DNA from: an uncultured Alphaproteobacteria bacterium
GTDB lineage: Bacteria > Pseudomonadota > Alphaproteobacteria > HIMB59 > GCA-002718135
DNA: 64,000 nucleotides
Reading direction: 5' to 3'
Assembly (NCBI GenBank): GCA_902595855.1
Contig: CACJRY010000006.1
Location: 1-64,000, forward strand
Shown here: piece after piece, positions 24,228 through 32,742 of the stretch
Layout: the number at the start of each line of letters is the position of its first letter
Numbering within the stretch: the stretch's first letter is position 1
Position numbers and translations under genes: made by a program
Notes under the pieces: generated by a model
What the model saw: the letters and a program-made list of their open reading frames with translations, nothing else
The model's database searches: none
What the model was told of the DNA's origin: nothing

Positions 24228-25346
24228 ATGAGTTTAAATAAAAATACGGGTATTTTAATAGATAGAGCTATAAACGAATTAAGGACTGGAAGACCTATAG
24301 TTATTAATGAAAGAAAAAATTTTTGGATTTTCTATAATATTGAGCATGCAAAAAAAAATGTAATCAATAAATTCAATAAAATTCAAGAAAAAGAGTCATT
24401 TTTAATAATCACTAAACAAAAGGCAAAACAGCTAATTTCTAATAAGATCAAAACAGATGTTTATTTTAAAGTCAGTCAAAATTTTAATCTAATAAAGTTT
24501 CAAGATCTTTTCCTTAATCCTATAAAAAAATCTAATATATTAAATTTTAAAAAAATTGAGTTTGAAAGAAGTAAAAAATTTCATAAATTTGTATTAGAGT
24601 TATCAAAAAATGCGAAATTAATTCCAGCATTAATATTTAAGAAAATTGATCATAAACATAATAAAAATATTGATGATGTATTATATCAATTGGGTTTAAT
24701 GCAATTTGATTATTTAGACTTAACTAATCAAAATCAACATATATCTGATAGCATAAAGTTAGTCTCAAGTGCGAATGTTCCATTACCTTATGTTGAGAAT
24801 AGTTCTTTTAAAATATTTAAATCTTATATTGGTTCACAGCAACATATGGCAATTATTATCAACCCAAAGAAAATTAAAACAACTACTAATCTTAGAATTC
24901 ATTCTGCCTGTTTTACTGGTGATATTTTCCATTCGTTGAAATGTGATTGTGGAGAACAATTAAATAATTCAATCACCTATATGTCTAAAAATGATGGGGG
25001 CATAATTCTTTATTTAGATCAAGAAGGTAGAGGGATTGGACTTGCAAATAAAATGAGAGCATATTCTCTTCAATCAAAAGGTCTTGATACAATAGATGCT
25101 GATCATAATATTGGTTTTTTAGAAGATGAAAGAGATTTTAATGTTGCTACTAAAATATTATCACTATTGGGTGTTAAGCAGGTAAATATTATTACAAATA
25201 ATCCACTAAAAATGAATACTATTAAAAAAGGTGGTATTAAAATAAAAAATCAAATAAACACAAAACCTACAATTAATAAATTTAATAAAAACTATTTTAA
25301 AACTAGGATAAAAAAAACTAGTTATAGACTTAAAATAGCTGTTTAA
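24228..25346 (+). CDS. ribA: GTP cyclohydrolase II (RibA-like) with long N-terminal domain
   Basis: 372 aa. The C-terminal ~200 residues are GTP cyclohydrolase II: zinc ligands Cys228, Cys239 and Cys241 (HSACFTGD and CDCGEQL) and the GTP-binding DQEGRGIGL (264-272). The N-terminal ~175 residues do not show the DHBP-synthase motifs of fused RibBA, but match the long leader of a second RibA type seen in alphaproteobacteria. It opens the imidazole ring of GTP and gives the diaminopyrimidine that a RibD-like reductase would use. Its neighbours suggest it supplies this cluster. Confidence 0.85.
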   Translation: MSLNKNTGILIDRAINELRTGRPIVINERKNFWIFYNIEHAKKNVINKFNKIQEKESFLIITKQKAKQLISNKIKTDVYFKVSQNFNLIKFQDLFLNPIKKSNILNFKKIEFERSKKFHKFVLELSKNAKLIPALIFKKIDHKHNKNIDDVLYQLGLMQFDYLDLTNQNQHISDSIKLVSSANVPLPYVENSSFKIFKSYIGSQQHMAIIINPKKIKTTTNLRIHSACFTGDIFHSLKCDCGEQLNNSITYMSKNDGGIILYLDQEGRGIGLANKMRAYSLQSKGLDTIDADHNIGFLEDERDFNVATKILSLLGVKQVNIITNNPLKMNTIKKGGIKIKNQINTKPTINKFNKNYFKTRIKKTSYRLKIAV

Positions 25347-25364
25347 ATTTTTTATTTTTAATTA

Positions 25365-25907
25365 ATGAAAAAAATATATTTAATACGACATGCAGAGTCA
25401 GAAGCAAACGCCGCTATGGACCTTGATAACCCTACTTATTATTATGATGCAAAAATAACAAAAAGAGGAGAGGAACAAGCAGCTAAAGCAAGAGAAAATC
25501 TAAAAAATATTGAATTTGATACTTATATTTGCTCACCTTTAACAAGAACTATGCAGACGTTTTCAATTATCTTTCCTAATAAAAAACCGCTCATTCAACC
25601 TTTAATTAGAGAGCAATTATATCATTCTTGTGATGTTGGTAGACAACCAAATATTCTAAAAAAAGAATTTCCATTATTTGATTTTTCAAAATTAAACCAA
25701 TATTGGTGGAATAATGATGAACCTATTAATGAAAAAAAAATTGTTAAAGAAAATTTTAATGATATAAAAATTAGACTTGAGAAGTTTAAATCTTGGTTAA
25801 TGTTAAATGATAGTTCAACTATTGCTTTAGTTAGCCATGGAACATTTTTGAGTCAAATTACAGGTTATTTTTTAGAAAATTGTGAACATTTTATTTGGGA
25901 ACATTAA
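25365..25907 (+). CDS. histidine phosphatase family protein
   Basis: 180 aa phosphatase of the phosphoglycerate-mutase-like (RHG) superfamily. The catalytic motif is YLIRHAESEANA (Arg8, His9), followed by SPLTRTMQT with a conserved Arg, and the second His in VSHGTFL near the C-terminus. Short members of this group dephosphorylate small sugars, nucleotides or phospho-intermediates. It lies 18 bases after the cyclohydrolase gene and directly before the aminopeptidase gene. A role in removing the phosphate from the pathway intermediate is possible but unproven. Confidence 0.85.
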   Translation: MKKIYLIRHAESEANAAMDLDNPTYYYDAKITKRGEEQAAKARENLKNIEFDTYICSPLTRTMQTFSIIFPNKKPLIQPLIREQLYHSCDVGRQPNILKKEFPLFDFSKLNQYWWNNDEPINEKKIVKENFNDIKIRLEKFKSWLMLNDSSTIALVSHGTFLSQITGYFLENCEHFIWEH

Positions 25908-27149
25908 GTGAGTAAATTTAAAATAAACGAAAAAAAAATTGATAAACTTGCACATTTAGCAGTTAAAAGAGGTGTAGGATTACAAAGAGGTCAAAATCTT
26001 TTAATTACAGCTCCAATAGAGTCATTACCTTTAGTAAGAAAAATCGCTGAACATGCTTATAAAGAAGGTGCCCATATTGTGACACCACTATTTACTGACT
26101 CAGATATTTCACTTTCACGTTTCAAATATGCACCCGAAGAATCTTTTGATAATTCAACAGACTGGTTATTTAAAGGGATGGGTGAGGCTTTTGACAACAA
26201 TACTGCTAGAATGGCAATTGCAGGTGATGATCCTATGCTGTTATCTGAAATGGATCCTGATAAGGTTTCAAGAGCAAATAAAGCTATGGCAAAAGCTTAC
26301 AAACCAGCAAGAGAGAGAATTACTGAATTTAAAATAAATTGGAATATTGTTTCTTGGCCTGGCAAAGCATGGGCTAAAAGAGTTTTTCCAGAACTTGATA
26401 CTGATGAAGCTGTTGTAAAGTTAGCCGATGCAATTTTTGATGCATCAAGAGCTTCTGTTGATGATCCTGTTACAGCATGGGATGATCACAATGAAAAACT
26501 TCGTATAAAAACGAATTGGCTTAATGATCAAAATTTCGCTGCTTTACAATACAATGGACCAAATACCAATTTACGAGTCGGTCTTGCAGATGAACATGAG
26601 TGGATGGGCGGAGCATCTAAGGCCCAAAATGGAATCATATGTAATCCTAATATACCATCTGAAGAAGTATTTACAACACCACATGCTTATAAGGTAGATG
26701 GAACTGTTGTATCTACAAAACCACTTTCGTATCAGGGCACTTTGATTGAAAACATAAAAGTTACCTTTGAAGAAGGAAAAATAGTTGAAGCAAGCGCAAG
26801 TAAAGGAGAAGAAGTGTTGCATAAAGTTCTTAAATCAGACGAAGGTGCAAGCAGAATAGGGGAGGTTGCTCTTGTTCCACATAGCTCACCAATTTCGCAA
26901 AGCGGCATAATTTTTTATAATACTTTGTTTGATGAGAATGCTGCTTCTCATATAGCTCTTGGTCAATGTTATTCTAAATGTTTTAAGGGCGATTTGGATT
27001 TAACATCTGAAGAAATATCTATAAGAGGTGGCAACTCTAGCATGATTCATATTGATTGGATGATTGGCTCTAATGAAATAGATGTTGATGGTATAGACCA
27101 AAACGGCAATGTTGTTCCAGTATTCAGAAAAGGTGAATGGGCAAATTAA
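25908..27149 (+). CDS. M29-family aminopeptidase (AmpS/PepS-like)
   Basis: 413 aa cytoplasmic metallo-aminopeptidase of the M29 (thermophilic aminopeptidase) family. Conserved features are LAVKRGVGLQRGQNLLI at the N-terminus, the metal-binding Glu in NGIICNPNIPSEEVFTTP, the EVALVPHSSPISQSGIIFYN segment, and HIALGQCY and a late His/Asp pair MIHIDWMIG. The family uses two metal ions. The start is GTG at 25908, on the base after the preceding stop, so the two genes are coupled. GC content is visibly higher than its neighbours, as expected of a well-expressed core enzyme. Confidence 0.9.
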   Translation: MSKFKINEKKIDKLAHLAVKRGVGLQRGQNLLITAPIESLPLVRKIAEHAYKEGAHIVTPLFTDSDISLSRFKYAPEESFDNSTDWLFKGMGEAFDNNTARMAIAGDDPMLLSEMDPDKVSRANKAMAKAYKPARERITEFKINWNIVSWPGKAWAKRVFPELDTDEAVVKLADAIFDASRASVDDPVTAWDDHNEKLRIKTNWLNDQNFAALQYNGPNTNLRVGLADEHEWMGGASKAQNGIICNPNIPSEEVFTTPHAYKVDGTVVSTKPLSYQGTLIENIKVTFEEGKIVEASASKGEEVLHKVLKSDEGASRIGEVALVPHSSPISQSGIIFYNTLFDENAASHIALGQCYSKCFKGDLDLTSEEISIRGGNSSMIHIDWMIGSNEIDVDGIDQNGNVVPVFRKGEWAN

Positions 27150-27165
27150 AAATTAGCTAAAAAAA

Positions 27166-27354
27166 CTAATCTATTTTTATCAAATTTTCTTTATTCATCA
27201 ATATCGGTCTTCCATCATGAGCTGTATTTAATGGGTAGTAACCATTTTCGTCTTTAGCACATAGGGTAAGTCCTTTTCTTTTTTCTTTACCTAAATTTAC
27301 TTCCATTTCCACAATAACTAATTTAATTTCTTTTAATTCATTTAGTATTTTCAT
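27166..27354 (-). CDS. small conserved-looking protein, 62 aa
   Basis: 62 aa with no recognised domain. A good ribosome site (AAAGGAA) lies five bases before the ATG. The sequence has a hydrophobic strand near residues 10-18 and a CAKDENGYYPLNTAHDG stretch, so it could be a small beta-rich protein. No membrane segment. It is convergent with the aminopeptidase gene. Coding is supported by its ribosome site and codon pattern only. Confidence 0.55.
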   Translation of the reverse strand: MKILNELKEIKLVIVEMEVNLGKEKRKGLTLCAKDENGYYPLNTAHDGRPILMNKENLIKID

Positions 27355-27399
27355 AATTTCCTTTCGATTTTTTATTTTTATAAACTATTTTTATAAAAT

Positions 27400-27870
27400 A
27401 TGTCTAAAACTGCTTTTGATGAATTATCTCAATGTATTTTATCATATCATGACTGGTTAAAAGTAGATGGTTTGTGGGATCTCTTGCCAAATTATCAAAA
27501 ATTTCTAACTAATAAAGAACATTGGCAAATAATAATTGATGTCTGGTCTATGTCTGAGCATAATTCCTTAGATCACAATAAAGAAAAATGGGATGATATT
27601 TTTAAAATTCGAAATCCCATTAAATATTTTAAAAAGAATATCAAACCAACATTTTACGCATACAGAGCAGGTAGTTATGATGGATATAGCTGGTCTCTTA
27701 GCAAAAAAATAGCAAATGAATTTAAACTAAGATACAGCAAAACTAATCCTTTTTATTCAATGCATACAAATCAAATATATAAAGTTCATAAAAAATTAAT
27801 AAAATATGAACAAGTATTATTTTATAATAATACAAGACATGAAAAAGAAATAGTTATTATTCAAAAATAG
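27400..27870 (+). CDS. ADP-ribosyltransferase-like protein (phage/conflict-type)
   Basis: 156 aa protein with the layout of the ADP-ribosyltransferase superfamily in its C-terminal half: Arg89 in YAYRAG, the SWS motif at 97-99 (GYSWSLSKKIANEF), and a Glu pair in RHEKEIVI (Glu148, Glu150). This is the R-S-E triad plus the E-x-E catalytic turn of arginine-specific transferases, and similar short proteins occur in phages and toxin loci. The N-terminal ~75 residues are not recognised. No antitoxin is adjacent; the next gene is exported. Assignment is by motif pattern only. Confidence 0.5.
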   Translation: MSKTAFDELSQCILSYHDWLKVDGLWDLLPNYQKFLTNKEHWQIIIDVWSMSEHNSLDHNKEKWDDIFKIRNPIKYFKKNIKPTFYAYRAGSYDGYSWSLSKKIANEFKLRYSKTNPFYSMHTNQIYKVHKKLIKYEQVLFYNNTRHEKEIVIIQK

Positions 27871-27891
27871 TGAAAATGTTTTAACAAATTC

Positions 27892-28314
27892 ATGACTAAA
27901 TTAATTAAATTCACAATCTTAATAATTAATTTTTATTCATTAAGTGTTTTAGCAATTGAAAACCAAAAACTTATTAAGCTTGAAGATATTAAGTATATAT
28001 TCGAGTCAAATATTCAAAAATGGAATCAAAATGTAATTTTTTTTGAAAAAAAGAAAAGTATGGAAAAGATTATTATTAATGATTCAAATACTTATTCACT
28101 CAAATCAAATTTTAAAAAAGGAAACGTCATTATAACACCTAAATTTAATTTGAATGAAATAGTAGAATTATACTTAATATATAACATTCCTAATCTTGAC
28201 TTTAATTCTTTAAAAAAAATTCAAATACATTTTGATCAAATGATCCCTAATTTTTGTAATTCAATTACTGTCAAAAATAAATTTTTTGTAAATATAGAAA
28301 TAACCAAATGCTAA
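27892..28314 (+). CDS. secreted hypothetical protein
   Basis: 140 aa with a likely signal peptide (about 1-22, ending VLAIE). The mature part is Lys/Asn/Ile-rich with no recognised motif. Two Cys near the C-terminus (FCNSIT and TKC) could form a disulfide. It begins 21 bases after the ADP-ribosyltransferase-like gene and may share its transcript. Confidence 0.55.
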   Translation: MTKLIKFTILIINFYSLSVLAIENQKLIKLEDIKYIFESNIQKWNQNVIFFEKKKSMEKIIINDSNTYSLKSNFKKGNVIITPKFNLNEIVELYLIYNIPNLDFNSLKKIQIHFDQMIPNFCNSITVKNKFFVNIEITKC

Positions 28315-28397
28315 TATTTTTATATAAAAAAATTTTCTTCTAAAAAACTATCGAATATAAAAATTTCTTTCTGATTCAATTATAATCTTGATAATAT

Positions 28398-28419
28398 TTA
28401 TCCTAGAAATGTAGGATAA
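28398..28419. repeat. hairpin in a 203-base intergenic region
   Basis: TTATCCTA (28398-28405) pairs with TAGGATAA (28412-28419) around a six-base loop. The rest of 28315-28517 is AT-rich. Just before the next gene lies a more GC-rich patch with ATAGG (28464-28468 region) and CCTAT around a CGTCCACG core that could also fold. I see no coding there. The hairpin could be a weak terminator or leader element. Confidence 0.4.
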
Positions 28420-28517
28420 TTAAGAATATTATTAAATTTTGTTAATTTTAATTTATAATAATAAATATAGGTCGTCCACGAGCCCTATTAAAAAAAAGGT
28501 CATACGAAAGTTTTTTT

Positions 28518-28916
28518 ATGAGAATACTGGCCAAATTAATTGTAACTTTATTTACCTTATTTTCAATTGCTTTAATTGTTGGTTTTATTTTCAATTTCTC
28601 AATCGTTTTTCCATTTACAGTAACAAATGATATTAAAGATGTCCCAGAGCATCGGTTGCAGGCTGTTCGTTTAGCAACTGCTGCAACTTTTGCTTATTTT
28701 GGCCTTCGTTATTTATTTTTCACAACAACAAAATTATATCCAATTCAGTTTTTGGGAATATTTTTGTTCTTTTTGGCAACTATTGGAAGTTTAGTTTTTT
28801 ACAAGTATCAACTTCCTTTACCAGAGTATTCAGTATCATTATTCTGGTTAATAACTTCTGTTGTTTTATATCAAGCAGGAAAACCAGAATTCAGAAGTTA
28901 TTTCAAAAAAAAATAA
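28518..28916 (+). CDS. membrane protein, four TM helices
   Basis: 132 aa with four predicted TM helices and a short charged loop (PEHRLQAVRLATAATFAYFGLRY) after helix 1. This resembles small DUF4345-like membrane proteins, but I am not sure of the family. The upstream region holds the hairpins described at 28398. Function unknown. Confidence 0.6.
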   Translation: MRILAKLIVTLFTLFSIALIVGFIFNFSIVFPFTVTNDIKDVPEHRLQAVRLATAATFAYFGLRYLFFTTTKLYPIQFLGIFLFFLATIGSLVFYKYQLPLPEYSVSLFWLITSVVLYQAGKPEFRSYFKKK

Positions 28917-28953
28917 ATAAAAATTTATTTTTAGTATAAAATAGATTGATATT

Positions 28954-29133
28954 ATGACTGATCTACAATGGTATATATATCTAATTGGCTTTCTTTTTTT
29001 TATAATAGGTGTTTATTTTTATTATCAGAAAAAAAAAGAAGGTATAAACGATAAGAAAAAAATTTTTAGAAATAGAGCTATGTATTTATTTTTAACAATA
29101 GCAGTATTATGTGTAGGGTATTCTTGGTTGTAA
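28954..29133 (+). CDS. 59-aa two-TM membrane protein
   Basis: Short ORF with two hydrophobic helices (about 6-24 and 43-58) joined by a lysine-rich cytoplasmic loop. It lies between the preceding membrane-protein gene (37 bases away) and the tRNA gene. No ribosome site stands out. The hydrophobic layout and the positive-inside loop support coding. Confidence 0.5.
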   Translation: MTDLQWYIYLIGFLFFIIGVYFYYQKKKEGINDKKKIFRNRAMYLFLTIAVLCVGYSWL

Positions 29134-29170
29134 GATATATATATTCATTAATCTAATTTTAATTTAATAA

Positions 29171-29247
29171 GTGCCCGTAGCTCAGTAGGATAGAGCACCA
29201 GATTCCTAATCTGGGGGTCGCATGTTCGAATCATGCCGGGCACACCA
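29171..29247 (+). tRNA. tRNA-Arg (anticodon CCU)
   Basis: Complete cloverleaf with encoded CCA. The acceptor stem GTGCCCG (29171-29177) pairs with CGGGCAC (29237-29243), then A and CCA. The anticodon stem CCAGA/TCTGG encloses the loop TTCCTAA, anticodon CCT, reading AGG (Arg). The T-arm GCATG-TTCGAAT-CATGC is canonical. A copy of its first 41 bases occurs at 49609-49649. Confidence 0.97.
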
Positions 29248-29313
29248 AAATTTTAAATAATTAAATATAGATTTATTAAAACTTAACACTATAAAGACAT
29301 ATAAAGGAATAAT

Positions 29314-29730
29314 ATGATAGCAAATTTTGGAAACACTTATTTATTTTTATTATTTTTAATAGGATGTGTAATTACCCCCGCATTCTATTCTTATAAATTA
29401 TGGGAGGCTAAATCAATTTTCAAAAAATATAATATAGATGAGTCTGCAACTCAAGTTCAACGATTTGCTGCTGCCTGGCCAATGGCTGAGTCAATGACTG
29501 GTTTGTTAATTATATATTATGGACCTCAAGGTAATTGGGCTTTTTTTGTGATCGGTATAATAGTGTTTACAGCTAACTTAATTTATAATTCAGGTGCATA
29601 TTTTAATATTGCTTTTACACTTGGTAGAGGTAAATATAAAGTAACTGCAGAAGCAGTCATTGCGTCAGTTTTTAAATTTATAGTTTATTTAATTCTTATA
29701 ATTAATCTAAAAGATATTATATTTTTATAA
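29314..29730 (+). CDS. membrane protein of unknown function
   Basis: 138 aa with about four TM helices. The polar segment ATQVQRFAAAWPMAESMTGLL between helices 1 and 2 is the most likely family signature, but I do not recognise it. AAAGGAAT lies a few bases before the ATG. It stands alone between the tRNA gene and the glutamate-synthase-like operon. Confidence 0.6.
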   Translation: MIANFGNTYLFLLFLIGCVITPAFYSYKLWEAKSIFKKYNIDESATQVQRFAAAWPMAESMTGLLIIYYGPQGNWAFFVIGIIVFTANLIYNSGAYFNIAFTLGRGKYKVTAEAVIASVFKFIVYLILIINLKDIIFL

Positions 29731-29760
29731 TCAGTGTACTAAGTTTATTTATATTAAATT

Positions 29761-30648
29761 ATGTGTGGAATAGTAGGTATATATTTTAAAAAGAAAAAAC
29801 TTCATAGACAACTAGGTCAATATCTAAGTCAAATGTTGGATAATATGTCTTCAAGAGGTCCTGACTCTGCTGGTTTTGCCGTTTATAATAATAATGAAAA
29901 AAAACTTTTTAAATACTCATTATCTATTAATGATAATTCAATCTTAAATAAATTTGAAACAGATATTAAAAAAAAATTTAAGGATGCAAATGTTAAACCT
30001 GTTTCTAATCACTTAGTGTTAAGCACATTGTCAAATCCAAAAATTGTTATTCCATTTATAAAAAAAAATTATCATAACATTTTAATAGTTGGTTATGGCA
30101 AAAGTATTGAAATTTTTAAAGAAGTAGGAAATCCTAGAGATATTGTAAAAAAATTTAATTTAAAAAATTTTACTGGATCTCATGGTATTGGTCATACAAG
30201 AATGGCTACTGAAAGTGCTATAACTATTGATGGATCTCATCCTTATTCAACTGGTGAAGATGAATGTCTAGTTCATAATGGCTCTTTATCCAACCATAAC
30301 AATTTAAGAAGGCAATTAATTAAACAAGGTAAAACTTTTGACTCCTTTAATGATACTGAAGTTGCTGCAGGATTTATTAGTAATAATTTATCAAAAAATA
30401 AAACATTAAAACAAACTCTAAAAAATTGCCTCTCTAATCTTGATGGCTTTTATACATTTATAGCAGGTACTAATAATGGCTTTGCTGTTTTGAGAGATGA
30501 AATAGCATGTAAACCAGCAGTTATAGCTGAAAACAAAGATTATGTTGCTGTTGCTTCAGAATTTCAAGCTATGGCTCATTTACCAAATGTCAATAAAGCT
30601 AAAATTTATGAACCAGAACCTGGAGTGATTTACACATGGGGAAAATAG
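29761..30648 (+). CDS. class II glutamine amidotransferase, MgsA/GlxB-like
   Basis: 295 aa. Begins MCGIVGIYF, so Cys2 is the N-terminal nucleophile after Met removal, followed by SSRGPDSAGFA and HTRMATES and VHNGSLSN, the Ntn-amidotransferase signatures. It releases ammonia from glutamine for transfer. The following two genes carry the GXGXG and FMN domains, so this three-gene unit equals a split glutamate synthase: either N-methylglutamate synthase (MgsABC) or GlxBCD. No methylglutamate dehydrogenase genes are within the window. The stop overlaps the next gene by 13 bases. Confidence 0.85.
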   Translation: MCGIVGIYFKKKKLHRQLGQYLSQMLDNMSSRGPDSAGFAVYNNNEKKLFKYSLSINDNSILNKFETDIKKKFKDANVKPVSNHLVLSTLSNPKIVIPFIKKNYHNILIVGYGKSIEIFKEVGNPRDIVKKFNLKNFTGSHGIGHTRMATESAITIDGSHPYSTGEDECLVHNGSLSNHNNLRRQLIKQGKTFDSFNDTEVAAGFISNNLSKNKTLKQTLKNCLSNLDGFYTFIAGTNNGFAVLRDEIACKPAVIAENKDYVAVASEFQAMAHLPNVNKAKIYEPEPGVIYTWGK

Positions 30649-31331
30649 AAAATTTAGATTTCAAAAAAAATAACTTAAGAAAAATTAATAGTTTTCTTCA
30701 AAATATCAGTCACAAAAATAATAAACGTGATTTTGTTGTTAAGAACCCTGCTGGTCAACATGCAATTTGTGCAGGTATTAAAGAGGAAATATCAATAACT
30801 ATAAAAGGTCATGTAGGTTACTATTGTGGTGGCATGAATCAAAAATCACATATCACTATAGAGGGTAATGCAGGTACAGGCCTTGGAGAAAATATGATGT
30901 CAGGAACTATCCATGTTAAAGGAAACTCGTCTCAATCTGCTGGTGCTACTGCTCATGGCGGCACTATTATAATCGAAGGTGATGCAAGTTCTAGATGTGG
31001 AATATCTATGAAAGGTGTAGAAATAATTGTTAAAGGGTCTGTTGGTCATATGTCTGCCTTTATGGCTCAAGCAGGAACATTATTAATATGTGGTGATGCT
31101 GGAGAGGCATTAGGTGATAGTATTTATGAAACAGTAATTTATATTGCCGGCAATCCTAAAAGTTTAGGTGCTGATTGTGTTGAAAAAAAAATAAATAAAA
31201 ATGATATTACAAAAATTGAAGAGTTATTAAAAAAAGCAAATATAAAAAAACTTAAACCTAAGAATTTCAAAAAATTTGGTTCTGCTAGAAAATTATATAA
31301 TTTTAACATAGATAATGTATCGGATTATTAA
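30636..31331 (+). CDS. GXGXG-domain protein, MgsB/GlxC-like
   Basis: 231 aa right-handed beta-helix domain corresponding to the C-terminal GXGXG module of glutamate synthase. Regular repeats such as GHVGYYCGGMN, GNAGTGLGENM, GNSSQSAGATA and GDAGEALGDS are visible. In the full enzyme this domain is structural. It starts 13 bases before the preceding stop and ends on the base before the next start, so all three subunits are made together. Confidence 0.9.
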   Translation: MGKIENLDFKKNNLRKINSFLQNISHKNNKRDFVVKNPAGQHAICAGIKEEISITIKGHVGYYCGGMNQKSHITIEGNAGTGLGENMMSGTIHVKGNSSQSAGATAHGGTIIIEGDASSRCGISMKGVEIIVKGSVGHMSAFMAQAGTLLICGDAGEALGDSIYETVIYIAGNPKSLGADCVEKKINKNDITKIEELLKKANIKKLKPKNFKKFGSARKLYNFNIDNVSDY

Positions 31332-32663
31332 ATGACGAAGAAAACATCGAAAATAAATACAACACCTCGAAAATCATGGATTTTTGATGATTATACAAAT
31401 TCAGAAATTAGGCGGGCAGCAGAAACAGGTATTTATGATATTAGGGGTGGAGGATCTAAAAGAAAACTACCTCATTTTGATGATTTACTTTTTTTAGGTG
31501 CTTCTATGTCTCGTTATCCTTTAGAAGGTTATAGAGAAAAATGTCTTACAAACGTTACTCTTGGAACAAGATATGCAAAAAAGCCTCTAAAACTTGATAT
31601 ACCAATAACTATTGCAGGGATGAGTTTTGGAGCTCTATCAGGTCCTGCAAAAGAGGCGTTAGGTAGAGGTGCTTCTATGGCTGGCACATCCACAACAACA
31701 GGTGATGGAGGTATGACAAAAGAAGAGAGAGGGCAATCTAAAAATCTAGTCTATCAATTACTTCCATCTAGATATGGAATGAATCCTAATGATTTAAGAA
31801 AAGCTGATGCAATAGAGGTGGTAATTGGTCAAGGTGCAAAGCCTGGTGGAGGGGGAATGCTTCTTGGTCAAAAGATAAGTGACCGTGTAGCAGAAATGAG
31901 AGATCTACCCAAAGGCATTGATCAAAGATCCGCATGTAGACATCCAGATTGGACAGGTCCAGATGATCTAGCAATCAAAATTACTGAATTAAGAGAAATT
32001 ACTGAATGGAAAGTTCCAATTTTTGTTAAAATAGCTGGAGCAAGACCCTTTTATGATACTGCTCTTGCCGTTAAAGCAGGTGCTGATGTTGTAGTTTTAG
32101 ATGGTATGCAAGGTGGTACTGCTGCAACTCAGGAAGTTTTTATAGAAAATGTTGGTCAACCCACATTAGCATGTATTAGGCCAGCCGTTGATGCTTTGCA
32201 GGAATTAAATATGCATAGAAAAGTACAACTTATTATCTCAGGAGGAATTAGAAATGGAGCTGATGTTTCAAAGGCTCTTGCTTTAGGAGCTGATGCAGTA
32301 TCTATAGGATCAGCAGCAATGATTGCTATAGGTGATAATGACCCAAAATGGGAAAAAGAATATAATAAATTAGGGACAACTTCTGGCGCTTATGATGATT
32401 GGCATGAAGGTAATGATCCCGCGGGTATTTCCACTCAAGACCGAAAATTAATGAAAAGATTAGATCCAGTTAAAGCTGGAAAAAAATTATCTAATTACTT
32501 GAAAGTAATGACTTTAGAGGCACAAACAATCGCTAGAGCTTGCGGTAAGAATAACTTAAATAACTTGGAGCCAGAAGATTTATGCGCACTTACTGTAGAA
32601 GCTGCAGCAATGGCCAGAGTACCTTTAGCAGGTACTAACTGGGTGCCTGGAAATAACTCATAA
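31332..32663 (+). CDS. FMN-binding glutamate synthase domain protein, MgsC/GlxD-like
   Basis: 443 aa synthase subunit with a TIM-barrel FMN site. Motifs include AGMSFGALSGPAKEALG, GQGAKPGGGGMLLG, VKIAGARPFYDTALA and the late IARACGKNNLNNLEPEDLC. The Cys pair region of glutamate synthase's 3Fe-4S cluster is reduced here. MgsC transfers ammonia and methylamine to form N-methylglutamate; GlxD in rhizobia is close in sequence. Base composition is less AT-rich than the flanks. Which of the two activities applies needs the neighbouring pathway genes. Confidence 0.88.
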   Translation: MTKKTSKINTTPRKSWIFDDYTNSEIRRAAETGIYDIRGGGSKRKLPHFDDLLFLGASMSRYPLEGYREKCLTNVTLGTRYAKKPLKLDIPITIAGMSFGALSGPAKEALGRGASMAGTSTTTGDGGMTKEERGQSKNLVYQLLPSRYGMNPNDLRKADAIEVVIGQGAKPGGGGMLLGQKISDRVAEMRDLPKGIDQRSACRHPDWTGPDDLAIKITELREITEWKVPIFVKIAGARPFYDTALAVKAGADVVVLDGMQGGTAATQEVFIENVGQPTLACIRPAVDALQELNMHRKVQLIISGGIRNGADVSKALALGADAVSIGSAAMIAIGDNDPKWEKEYNKLGTTSGAYDDWHEGNDPAGISTQDRKLMKRLDPVKAGKKLSNYLKVMTLEAQTIARACGKNNLNNLEPEDLCALTVEAAAMARVPLAGTNWVPGNNS

Positions 32664-32742
32664 TTTTATTAATTCATAATATTTCTTAAATAAGACACAT
32701 TTGAACCCTTTGTATGACAAAATTGATAGTTAATGTTTACTA

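Noticed and set aside
24228-24750. RibB (DHBP synthase) domain in the N-terminal half of the RibA-like protein
   Set aside because: The expected acidic DHBP motifs are not visible; the region is treated as an unrecognised leader.
29761-32663. Complete glutamate synthase (gltBD)
   Set aside because: The split three-gene arrangement and lengths fit MgsABC/GlxBCD rather than the large GltB chain, and no GltD is adjacent.
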